From Pocillopora verrucosa (taxonomy: Eukaryota; Cnidaria; Anthozoa; Scleractinia; Pocilloporidae): a DNA stretch of 64,000 nucleotides. The position numbers were made by a program, and so were the translations under genes. Positions 42,801 through 53,249 of the stretch are shown here, piece by piece. Location of the stretch: contig NC_089320.1 in assembly GCF_036669915.1 (NCBI RefSeq), positions 11,901,313-11,965,312 of the forward strand, given 5' to 3'. Under the pieces are notes generated by a model, which searched no databases, was not told the DNA's origin, and worked only from the letters and a program-made list of their open reading frames with translations. Positions within the stretch are counted from its first letter, which is position 1. Each line of letters opens with the position of its first letter.

Positions 42801-44625
42801 GAACAAATAATGTCCATGGCAAAATATCCGAGAATAATTTCGCGCCAAACAGAGGCATTTATATGAATTACCCAGAAAAATAGTGTATTGTTGTAAGAAA
42901 TGTGATCAGTTCACCTTTCCCTCAGCAACGGATGGATGTTGTCCATTCAGCCACCCCGGTGCATGCGTGCCACACATGTTTTTATTCGGTGATGACTCTG
43001 GCATCTTTGAGCCTGCGGCTCCGGTGAAGCGGTACCACGCCTCTTCAATGTAGTTGTCACATGCTGCATTGCCCATACCGTAGGTATTCTTCCTGTCAGC
43101 GCTGTCCAGAACTTTGTAGCCTTCACACTCTATTTTGCAATATGGCAAAAACAGAGCTGAAAAAGGTCTGCGCGTGTCCCAGATTCACTTGTCGATCCAT
43201 AGCAACAGTGTACATTTATTAAAATAGCGGGAATTTTTAAAAAAAAAACCTGTAATATCCACTTTTTAGTTAAAAGGCTGAAGACCACTCAGCACGCATA
43301 TCAACATCATGGAGGCTCAACGTACAAAAGATAAATACATTTTTGTAAATGAAAACATTTTTTGTGCCCCTGTCAAAGGACCGTTGGTAGAGAAATTAAA
43401 AGTTTAATCTTGCTACCTGAATTATTTAAACTTGGGCAAAAAACAGCGTCGCTTAACAATTTTTTCCAATGTTATCATAATGTCACTATGGTTTTATATT
43501 TGAGTCCGCAAAAATTCGTGACGAGCGGAGACGTTTTTCAGCAATTTGATTGGATATTTAGACACTTAGCAATCATGTCTAGGTGGAGAAAAACAATCTG
43601 GAATTCGTGGTAACCGTCGAGTATTGACAAGAATTTTGTTGGTTGGGGATGGAGATGCCTCTATGAGGATCTGTGATGACCTGCGATGGCTCAAATTGAT
43701 AAAAATGGGGAGGGAGAAGACCAGCGGAACCTGCCTTGGGCCAATAGTTGTTCTGGGTAATTTAAGACAGCCAAAAATATAGATATAAAAATATAAAAAG
43801 ACAAAAATGGTTTGAGGTATTGAACGAAAATTATTTGGAGTTAGTTGGAAGCTCGGCTTTGGTTAACAAGGATGCACGAGTTACAGGGGGTGAAAAAAAT
43901 CATCAAATGAATAACAAGTCCTAGAGTTTAATTTTGGTTCAAGTTAATGACGCATTCGAGTTAGCGAGGGTTCGAGTCATCATGGACTTTTTGAAACGTA
44001 GTTCGGAATCTACTAGAAATGTACCTGGAGCCAGTGGAGGGGGGTTTGTTGGGGGGTTTGTCGGCGGTTCTTTCTTCAGCTCTTCAATCTCTCCCTCTAC
44101 AGCAGTAAGCCGCTCTTTTAGTTCAGAGATCATCGAGCAAGCTGAAAATAAATTACGCAAATAGTCTATGAATCGCTTTAGTGAAGCTAAGCGTTAAATA
44201 TAAGAGCAACTAAATGGAAAACTTATTTTCAATTTTCAATAAGCCGCCGAGAAGTAAAATGACACAGCTAATTCGTTGTCAACGTTGTCCTAATTAGGAA
44301 GAACAGGTTTTTTTTATACCTAATTTTATTTCTAAACCTGTGTTGTCGTGAAAAGCCTAAAGAAAACAATCTTAGTCGCTATTTCTTTCAGAGGGGTTTT
44401 TTTTCAAATACAGAGGGTCACAAGTTTGTTATTAGGTATTCATTGTTAAATTTTACCCTCTTTGCATTCTCCTAGTTCCTCCATGCTCTCCTCCAGCTCC
44501 TTCACCCTGTTCGATAGCTTCGAAAATTTTCCTCCTCCTTTCCCTCCAAGTACAGGTTTTGCCTCTTCCATCAGAGTAACCAACAACAGGAAAACCAGAA
44601 ATGCAGATATTCGTCGGGTAGACAT
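36823..44625 (-). CDS. Secreted coiled-coil + pectate-lyase-like beta-helix protein, unit A
   Basis: Predicted exons are 44457-44625 (signal peptide), 44025-44141 (coiled coil) and 36823-38183 (beta-helix), all joined at phase 1, for 548 residues. Residues 1-22 (MSTRRISAFLVFLLLV...) are a signal peptide. The region 35-75 has heptads (SNRVKELEESMEELGE, SELKERLTAVEGEIEEL), followed by a PPTN repeat. The last exon starts at a strong acceptor (cttctccttgtccttccag) and contains GDGKTDDTSAIQAIV, the signature of the pectate_lyase_3 N-terminus, then NxVF/NYV repeats of a right-handed beta-helix. Whether it cleaves pectate-like or other acidic sugars cannot be told. The 1.36-kb single-exon domain contrasts with its intron-rich surroundings. 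The join across the 5.8-kb intron is inferred; the beta-helix exon itself is certain. Confidence 0.7.
38184..41988. other. Unit A intronic sequence between D8C and beta-helix exons
   Basis: No exon is recognised. The + open frame at 38512-39003 and the - open frame at 39502-39870 are each shared with units B or C but disrupted there, so they look fortuitous. Blocks correspond to 48222-51976 in unit B. Confidence 0.45.
41989..44625 (-). CDS. Secreted coiled-coil + D8C-domain protein, unit A
   Basis: This uses the same signal-peptide and coiled-coil exons (44457-44625, 44025-44141) followed by 42915-43156 and 41989-42105, all in phase: 214 residues. The D8C domain (OIT3/GP2/uromodulin family, extracellular and disulfide-rich) is shown by WYRFTGAAGSKMPES, CGTHAPGWLNGQHPSVAEG and VSRQVCFNWDG. 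The TGA after NPPT removes the last cysteines; unit B continues here with SPSCKLCYCG. An alternative acceptor at 43135 would drop seven residues from the D8C start. The protein is either a shortened D8C form or a decaying cassette. Splicing to this cassette would be an alternative to the beta-helix exon. Confidence 0.65.
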
Positions 44626-47099
44626 TTCCGCTGTCAGATTGTGACAGGTACTCGTAAAAATAAAGTTTCAAAGTTTGTTTGGAAGCCTTTTAAGCCGCCC
44701 TTATCATTACGCAAATGAAAATGTTTCGGTGTAGCATCTCGCTTTAATTTGCATCACCTCTATTTTAACTACCATTTACTCGCTCAAAAATTGTTCAATT
44801 TATAGAAGATCTTGCCGTATTTACAGCCCTAATCATTCGGGTTCTTTCAGAAAGAATTTCGTTAAGTTTCAAAAAAAATAAATATGTTATTTATCGGTTA
44901 AGGGTCGGTCCGTAAGTTGGTGTTTTAAAAGCGGCACAATTCAAAGGAGTGCCGATAGTAGTTTGCCCCGCTTGTTTATCCCAGCAGCAATGAGCAGAAC
45001 AATGGATTAGCCTTGGTAATTTCATTCTTTAGAATTTTCCTCCACGGTAAAATTTTGAAATTTGGCATGTCGGCACCGAATGGGGCGAAGACTTCACAGT
45101 GGGGATACTAAATAAGTTTTTCATGGTTCATTGTTTAGAAGTATTATGCTTGTGAGAAGTGGAACTATTCCATAGTAACTCTTTAAATTAGTCGTATTTC
45201 ATTTTAATGATAAGCAAAAACAAGGGAGGATTATTTTGATGTTTGAACTTAAAAATGTTTAAGAAGAGTACCAAGGTCGTGTTTTTTGTAGAAATTCATG
45301 GAGCATCCTCGCCGATTTCAATTCATTGGCCTTTTACTGTGCAAAATTATGGAATTATGCATGGTGCAAGAGAAAATAATGGAACCAATTATTTTTGTCA
45401 GTATGGTATTATTATATGTACGCATCGGGTGAACATCAGCTAAAGACTTCAAACTAAAAACCTCGGCCATCGAGCACTATTGAATGAATTTTTCTTCTTT
45501 AAAAGGAGCGTACTTCTGAGTTCTACAACTATTCCTTATAAAAAATAGAGAGTAAACAGTTGCGTCAAAGTTGATGGTCATTCAGGAAGAAAATACTCGT
45601 CAGTTTGATAGCTCTATTCCATATGATCAAACACACTATGGAATGTAAAAGAAAGGCGAAATATTAAGAATTCACTGTTTTAACTCTTTTTTTTTTTTTT
45701 TTTCAATTTTCTACTTTCAGAGTAACTGTGGACTGAAAAAGCCAAATCACACGGCAAACTAACTTGATCGTGAAGTGCTTTACATTCCAACTAAAAATAG
45801 AAATCCATCGAAATATGGCAGAGCTTTAAATTACTTACTTCATAATTACTGCGCATGAAGATATAAACGGTATACAAGACCGATAAAACAGCCTGCGTGC
45901 GTATACAACCTGCCTGTGCGTATACATACCTGAAATGATCTTGGTCAATCTGTTAGTATTCAATACTCAAACCTATCACAAAATGAAAGACGCGATGTTA
46001 AAATTGACCGAAATCTGTAGTGTTACACATTGATTATGGACTAAAAAAGTCAGTTAATAAGAGGAAACGATCATAATTGACAACCTCTGGTCCTCGGCTG
46101 ATCGAAGGAATCCTCCAAAGACAAATTGCCAGCCTCGAGTAAGGAGAACGGTTTTGTTCTGTAAGCGGGCGTTGGCCATGAAACGTTTCATCGTCTTATT
46201 GGTTGTGTATGATGTCAAGACCGCGGTGATAGGGTAGAATAAAATAACAAATTTTGTACTGACAGTGAAATAATAATCAGTGCACAAGAGATTATAGTTT
46301 TTAATCTCTTGGTGTGTAATATCGTTTAATAATTTTTGCGGTGTTTCCTTCTTTGTGCATGTTTTGGAAGTATTATTTTACTTCCTATTATGGTGGAAAC
46401 CAATTCAAATTACGGTATTGGTTTAGCCTAAAATCAGGTTCGTTACGAATGTATATTTTCAACTCAAAAATAGCAATTTCCGAATTTGATGATGTCCTGG
46501 AGCCCCAGCGGCGTATTTTATTAGCAAAACCTTTCATTTTTGCTTCTATTGTGGATTTCATAACAGATTATTAATTAAAACTTGATATTTTCAAAATTGC
46601 AACACTAGTATTATTTCTAGGGGTTAGCGTCGGTTGTATCTTCAGATAAAGTCCTTTACGAAATTGAACAGACATAGGATATTATAGTCACACTGCTTAC
46701 TACGAATATCGCATATCTTCTTAGTTTGGTGGCCTCGAGGGCCGTTTTACATGCAATCGATTCTTAAAGTAGTTAAGGTTACTCCAAGAAAATGCGGCGA
46801 AAGGTTGCAACCTGCTCAATAGTGAGCAGTATCACATATATTCCTGTATGTAGATGATTTTGTTTTTAAGTCAGCAACATATGAAACTACTGAATAACTC
46901 TGGTGCTGAAAAGTGCGAAGCCGACGCCACAGATCTTCCATTGTTAGATTCTCTCTTGGCCCGTCCTTCTAATGCACAAGCTAGGGCACACATGTAGGCC
47001 ATCTCACATGTGGCAAGCGAATACTAATAAGCGCTACCCGCGTAACTCATCCAACTTTTGGAATGCTGCGCGACCTTTGCAACTGCTTTTGTCTCGTAT
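44626..47099. other. Upstream region of unit A
   Basis: It probably holds the promoter and possible 5' UTR exons. 44626-46265 is homologous to 57794-59292 of unit C. From about 46270 to 47099 the sequence is not repeated in the window and I recognise nothing in it. Confidence 0.4.
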
Positions 47100-47267
47100 T
47101 TAGGCCAGTTTGTCCAGGTACTCACCCACGGTCTTCAGGTTTTCGAACGGGCATCCATCTTTAAAAGCGGAGCAGTTTGCGGTGATGCCTTTGAACTCAT
47201 CAATCAGGCCTTTATATGGGAAAACACCTTTACCAAATACTGGGCACCTTTTGGTGATCTCATCGAC
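47100..47267 (-). CDS. Unrecognised 55-codon open frame with two Cys-Pro repeats at a duplication junction
   Basis: The frame runs from just after an in-frame TGA (47268-47270) to TAA (47100-47102). It contains KRCPVFGKG and DGCPFENLKTVGEYLDKLA, which align to each other as a twofold repeat (C-x-x-F-x-x-G...P...L...EYLDKL against EFKGI). Base composition is richer in GC than the flanks. It starts about 10 bases from where unit B homology ends and has no start codon in place, so it is probably an exon or fragment copied from elsewhere. I do not know the family. Confidence 0.35.
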   Translation of the reverse strand, partial: VDEITKRCPVFGKGVFPYKGLIDEFKGITANCSAFKDGCPFENLKTVGEYLDKLA

Positions 47268-47276
47268 TCAGTTTCG

Positions 47277-48221
47277 GAACCAACGATCTCAAATACGTTA
47301 GCAGAGTATTTGATATTCTCATCCTTTCCAACCGAGTGGGGCTCATAGTAGCTTAAGCTGCTTTCTCATCTGCCCGGTCTTGTTCGCTCTATGAGGTGAT
47401 TTCCGTAGATGATCACGTTCTTGAGACCATCACGAAGACAGGCCTTGCGTTTTCTGAATGAATACAACGGAATGCTTGTGTCGTCGACGTAATTACGAGC
47501 AAGCCAAAGACTTCTTCCATTTCGAACTTTGATACCACCTGATGGACTCGCAAGCCAACCTCTGACGTAATCGCTTTTCACTTCCAGGTTTTATCAAACC
47601 CTTTCAGGGACATGGGGTGGTCTCTGTCTTCCGGTATTGGGACTTTCGCTGAATATATTTTCCACACACGTTGCCAATTAAGCGCAAAACGCTCAAAGTA
47701 CTTCTAAATCTGGAAGCAACTCCTATGCACTTGAATCACGTAAAAAGACGTTTTTGTAAACGCGACTGTTTCCAAGCTCCATCATCGTTTCTACCTATTG
47801 CTTGCAGTTGGACTTGTCGATGAAAAAGTACGCAACTCTATTATAATATCACATGAAGATGATGGCTCTTTAGTTTGACCATCAAATACTACACGAATTC
47901 CGTCGAGATACAGATACTTCAGTGAAACATTGTGTATTTCTATGGCTTACAGAACCGACGCCTTGATGACTGCAATACCACTCTGGGTTCCATGCCATTC
48001 CACTAAGCCACTTGTAGCAATATCATCGCTGACCAGGTAATCACCACAAGGGAAGAAAACCTTGCTGTTTGTGGAACCTGCGACGTGTTTAACGATGGCC
48101 TGAATAGCAGATATGTCGTATATTTTTCCAACTCCAACAGCGGCAATTAAGGAACCTCCGGGTTGTTTCACGTTGGTTGTTCCAGCAGGTATGTTATCTG
48201 ATCCTGTCAGATTGTTTGGAG
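47277..48221 (-). pseudogene. Pectate-lyase-like beta-helix exon, unit B (degenerate)
   Basis: It is homologous to 36823-38183 but lacks the last part beyond IVGF, has a deletion of about 177 bp corresponding to 37420-37596, and has several frameshifts and stops. The 5' acceptor (cttgttcttccag) and the ISAIQAIVKHVAGS segment are still readable. The C-terminal end is replaced by the unrelated frame at 47100-47267. Confidence 0.85.
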
Positions 48222-51200
48222 CTGGAAGAACAAGGAGAAGGGAGGTCGTTAACAAAGGTCCTTCCAATTTAAAAGATTTACCGTATAGTTGCTAAGTGAC
48301 TGGATTGTGCCAGACAGAGCTGAATAACGAAATGCTACGTCACAGGTTTGCGATCAATAACGCGGGCTCAAGCGCACAGGGTTCAAGATTCAGCGAAATT
48401 TGCGGAGAAAAAAGGGGCTGGCACTTAAAACCCAGGCATTTTCTTGTCGTTGAAGGAATTTTCCTATTTCCAGTGTTTTTAAGGAGAAAATGAATTTTTG
48501 GAATTTTTCATGGGGTGTACAAAGATTTTGGAGGTTGTTCTGTAAAAGGAAGGCAACAGGGGAAGCAAACGCCTACAAGCAACAGAATGGAAAATCAAGC
48601 ATGCAGACGACTCAAAATCGGTTTTGCCCATCGAAGCCTAGCGCATGCGCAGACCTTATTCAGCTCTGTCATCTTTTCATTGATTGACCGTCAACACATG
48701 CAATCGCGTTACTCCAACACAACGTACCATCGTCGGGCATGCTCTGAGAGATCAATTTTGGCCGGCTGCGCGACAATTTCCCGCGCAAAATTTTGCAGGA
48801 AAATATAAGAGACAACCACTGTTACACGCAAGTACTGAAAATGACTTGGACTACCCATATGGATCCGCAAAGAAAAACCTACGTTGGGAAATGGAGAATT
48901 TAACACTTTTCCTGTTCATGTATCATTTTGTTTTGAATTTTTAAAACGCCATAACCATCTAATTTGCGCTGAGGTTCTTTGGCCTGAAAGTAATAAATCG
49001 AGTGGCCTCGTTTCAATGTTCCCACACACGCAGACGTCTGACTGCTGTGTTAATCATATTATCACTCCGAAAATGTATCCGTGCCTCGAAAACCGCATAC
49101 AGAATTTACTGTGGACTCAACCATATTAACAATAGGCAGTAATAAGCTCTAGTAGTTACCCTCGACTCATCGGAAAGGTCCGCGCACCGACCATCATCGC
49201 AGCAAATAGCGAAGCTAGGAATACAATCGAAGCACAACACTATCCACGGTCAATCGATGACATTTAGTCGAACCGCAAGTGTCTGCCCAATTTAGCTGGA
49301 AAAATAGTACAAAATGATTCCGCTTTTTCCTTGGCGAATAAATGAAGACTTTCAGGAAACAGAGAAATAGCTCAGAAATGAATGACGACAAAGAGTTCAG
49401 TTCGGTTGCAGTTCACTTCATCTAATGCACGATATTTCATAAAACGCTGTTGTATTTTTCAAAATAATTCAAACTTTTACGAAAGTAGCTTTAGATTTCC
49501 TTTTCTCGTTTCACAAAATTTAGCACTTTTGGTCATCAAAAGACCAAGTTTTTGATGACAATCTCTCTAATAACCTAGAATTCCGTCGGAAACATACCCA
49601 GTAAAAGTAAGTAAAATGCATACTATTTCAGTTGGCATGTAACTATAAAAAAGAAAGAATGAATGATCGACTTCTCTCCGGGTCAAATTATTGGTTGGCA
49701 AATCTTCATCTTTAAGCTCAATTTTTACCAACTTCAGACACAAATACTGTACTTTATCACATAAACTGCGGTGTTATACAAGGATTTCCGGCCCTAAGAA
49801 AAGCCGTAACAACCCACGTGAAAAAATATCGTATTCTTTCACGTGTGCTGATATAGCCAATCAGCTGCTGATACGTCACTCACCTTTAACGCCACGCGGT
49901 CAGGTTGATGAATGAATGGCAAAGCCTCCACGATTCTCAATACCATAGTTAGTAGAGGAGACTGGTTATGAAAGTCGGCGAGCTTCAGAGACCGATGTCT
50001 TTGTTTTGATTTTTGCCTTGTCACGTGATCGCGACAGTGCACATTTATCAAATAGATCATGGCGTCCGTCGAGTAGTTTCTTGTTAGTTGTGCGATATGT
50101 GTTAGGTTTCTCCGTAATTTTCATCAGTATATGGTTGTCATTTTGCAAGAAATATAAAAGATATGCCAGGGGCTAATTACTCAGTATTTGGCTGTGGTTC
50201 GTGCAGAAGAATGAAGGGAATTGGTATTTGGAAGTTGCCTGTGGCAGAAGACGAATCTCATGGAACATGGTGAGACGAATGGCTTGGTGAGATAAAAAAG
50301 ACAAGAGAAATTGATCATAACTTCAGGGAACAGTTGAAGAGCGATAGAATATATACCTGTGAGTATATGTCAATACAAGCTGTTTGTCGGAGCTTTCTCG
50401 AATTAGGGCGGCTAAAACACTAAAAATCCGTATCGCTCTATTTATAAAATCCGGCAGTTTTTGATGATGTTCGTATTATTCTCTTCAGGTTAGTAACGTA
50501 GTAACAAAACATTTCCAGTTTGACCTTGTTTGCTTTTTTACTACGCTCTGCCGCGCTTTATTGTGATGAATTGGCGTTTTCTGTCCCATGTTCTGTTTCC
50601 CAAAATGCTTTCCGGCAACACTTCTATCCATCCTCCGGTGAAAAGAAATCAAGATTGCGCCAGGATCACACAGGTTTTGTTCATGTTTTAAAATATTATT
50701 TCTTTTAAGACTTACCTTGGAGCGAAGATGATGCTTACAAACAGAACTACTCCTCTGATCATGTTGAAACGCTTATTGAGAAACACTTTTCAAAAACTCG
50801 CTGAATCCAGTGAAGAGGAGTTCTTTTATGAAGCAAGAGTCAGAACAAAACTTTTTAATGTCAGCCACTGAGGTAAAGATGATGTAAACCTGCATCAAGA
50901 TGACAACTGGATTAGCTCAGTTTGTCAAGCCATGATCTCATTCAATCAAACTGTTTTTTCTTCCACACTTCTCTTATAAATATCAAAGCAGTTTTGCGAA
51001 GTTGTCTATTGAGTGCAGTGTCTTAAAAAAAATCTCTTAAAAGTAATAAGTGATGGTAGTTTGATAAAGGGGATGATTCTTTCAGTAGCAGATTTAAGCG
51101 ATGATAATGCAATTACAATGGTTTCAATTTCGGCTCTTAAGGTAGAACGCTCTACTTCTCATTTAGACATTTATTTGTTTTAAATAAGATTACAGGAAGT

Positions 51201-51976
51201 TATAACAGGTGCATTTTGGTTCTGTAGTGCTATACTGTGTTATCTGTCACTGATTTACTTTTCAACCATTTCACGCAAATTGTGTTGGACAAATTGTGTG
51301 TTACATCATTGACAACAAACTTTAAAGATGTGTTACAGCTGTTTTGCTGAACACGTTTGAAAATTGTACTATCCATGGAATCTGCTTCACCGTTGTTTTT
51401 CGACTTGCAATAAAAGATATTGGAAATGAAAATTAATGACTTCTTGAAATCTATGGAAAATTCAGTTATTCAGTACATTGTCTTTGATTTTCGTTCAGTT
51501 AAACCTGGTTTTATTAAACATGTTATACTGGTGTGACTAGGGTATGTGATTCTTTTTTTATCGGATATTATAGCACCAAAATGTTTCGGGTTAACCCAGT
51601 ACTGCACATCATAGCTAGACGATTAGCAGAAGTGAGATATACAGAGATGTTTCTCTTCCATCGGGTAGTTTGAAGAGTCCAGAGACCTTAAAGTGATGTG
51701 CTCGTATACCAATGCGCTGCTAAAGGAGATATTTCAAACTCTTCGTCTTATTTTTACAAAATGCGACTTAAACTTTGATCATTGAACTCGACCATACCGT
51801 TTTTAGTAACAATGATTACCAATTACTTGCCGAAAGCGAAATGAATATTGTTGATTAATCCTCGAGATAAATTCTTCTGTAAATTCGTTTTGTTGCTGAA
51901 GCCATCCTATAAATACAGAAAGCTTTGCTCATATTTTGTTACAATGGTTTGATTACTCGGATGACATGATTCAGTT
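48222..51976. other. Unit B intronic sequence with an inserted foreign block
   Basis: Mostly homologous to 38184-41988. About 49757-50440 is absent from units A and C and carries a THAP-domain exon remnant. No intact gene is seen. Confidence 0.45.
50163..50360 (+). pseudogene. THAP-type zinc-finger exon remnant
   Basis: From ATG at 50163 the frame reads [16 protein letters not shown], then [14 protein letters not shown], the pattern of an N-terminal THAP zinc finger (C-x2-C followed by the F/W-x-LP block). An in-frame TGA stands at 50271 straight after a Trp codon; the frame then continues with [17 protein letters not shown] and CE, so a single base change explains the stop. THAP domains occur in P-element-type transposases and in host factors derived from them. 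It lies within an insertion specific to unit B. Confidence 0.55.
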
Positions 51977-52813
51977 TTAATTGCCCATCATCCTCCAGTA
52001 CCTGCCACAATAACAGAGTTTGCAACTGGGCGATTTCACCGGCTTGTAAACGAAGAACAAGTCGCAGTTTCGTAATGTTGGCTTAAAGAAACAATTGTCG
52101 CTAACCCAGTTGAAACAGACTTGCCTGGATACCTAAACCAAAAAACATTAGAATTGAAAAGATAAATAAATGTCTACTCATCACAAATATAGTCTTATGT
52201 TAGAATTAAGATATATGTTATGCTGTGTTATAATCAGAAAAAAAATTTGCACAAAAGCCGATTGAAAATACTCAGTTTTTTTTCTCGTATAAAGTCATAA
52301 AGCTTGTGTTCTCACTGGTACGGAAATGTTAGAAGAGGAGCTCAGCAATAAAGAAAAAAGAGAAAGAGAAAGTAAATGCATTCATTTGGCTTAGAGATGT
52401 ACGCGTATATGTGTTCTTCGGCATCATCTGTTATCCGAAGCCCACAGTTTTCCTAAAGCTTCGCTCTTCGAAAGTCATTCGCTTCTCGGAAAAAATAATG
52501 TTCGTGGGCAATTATCCGAGAATAATTTTGCGCCAAACAGAGGTTAGTGTTCATATATATGAATTACCCAGAAAAAAAATTTTATTGTTGTGAGAATTGT
52601 GATCAGTGCACCTTTCCCTCGGCAACGGATGGATGTCGTCCATTCAGCCACCCTGGTGCATGCGTGCCACACATCTTTTCATTTGGCGGTACCACGCTTC
52701 TTCTATTTCGTCGTCACATGCAATGCCGCCCAAAGCGTAGGTATTCTTCCTGTCAGCGCTGTCCAGAACTTTGTAGCCTTCACACTCTTGTTTGCAATAT
52801 GGCAAAAAAAGAG
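51977..52813 (-). pseudogene. D8C-domain cassette, unit B (exon 1 frameshifted)
   Basis: Exon 1 (52612-52813) matches 42915-43156 but has lost about 40 bases after EEAWYR, which shifts the frame to a stop. Exon 2 (51977-52132) is intact for 51 codons and keeps the D8C end SPSCKLCYCG that unit A has lost. Splice sites are still present. With no upstream signal-peptide exon in this unit, expression is doubtful. Confidence 0.75.
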
Positions 52814-53249
52814 CTGAAAAACGTCTGCGCGTGTCCCAGACTCACTTGTCAATCCATAACAACAATGTATATTTATTAAAATGGCGGGAATTTTTTTAAA
52901 AAAACCTGTAATATCCATCTTTTAGTTAAAACGCTGAAGACCACTCAGCGCGTATGGCAACATCAAGGAGGCTCGACGTACACAAGATGAATTCATTTTT
53001 GTGAATGAAAACATTTTTTGTGCCCCTGTCAAAGGACCGTTGGTGGCGAAAGTACCGTTCAGGATAGTGACTAAAATATTAAAATATGCCTGAAAAATAT
53101 CAAGGATACTGTAAATTAAAATTATGCCCCTCGATCACTCTAATAAATTTCCGGCTAAGCTGCAGAATACCCTGTCACTCATTTACATGTCATTGAATAA
53201 GAATCGTTAATCTTTACAACTATTCTGATAATGCGGGAAAGTACATAGT

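Larger units (their letters stand above)
35812..46265 (-). repeat. Segmental duplication unit A (complete copy)
   Basis: It shares long homologous blocks, in the same order and orientation, with unit B (47277-53048) and unit C (53049-59292). Anchors are the gataaattc...aaagctttgctcata block at 41090-41175, repeated at 51850-51935 and 56525-56600, and the upstream ggcgttggccatgaaacg block near 46170, repeated near 59200. Unit A alone retains all cassettes. Confidence 0.85.
47277..53048 (-). repeat. Segmental duplication unit B (beta-helix and D8C cassettes, both broken)
   Basis: It follows the layout of unit A from the beta-helix exon to just upstream of the D8C exon. It lacks about 0.74 kb matching 41195-41935 of unit A and has no signal-peptide or coiled-coil exon. 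It ends at 53048, where unit C begins with gttcaggatagtgactaaaa, the sequence that starts unit A near 35812. Confidence 0.8.

Noticed and set aside
44453..44671. 72-codon - strand frame over the signal-peptide exon
   Set aside because: It is the wrong frame; the correct frame starts MSTRRISAFL and matches the homologous exon of unit C.
47058..47348. 96-codon + strand open frame
   Set aside because: It is antisense to the Cys-Pro frame and to the beta-helix remnant, which have recognisable repeats or homology.
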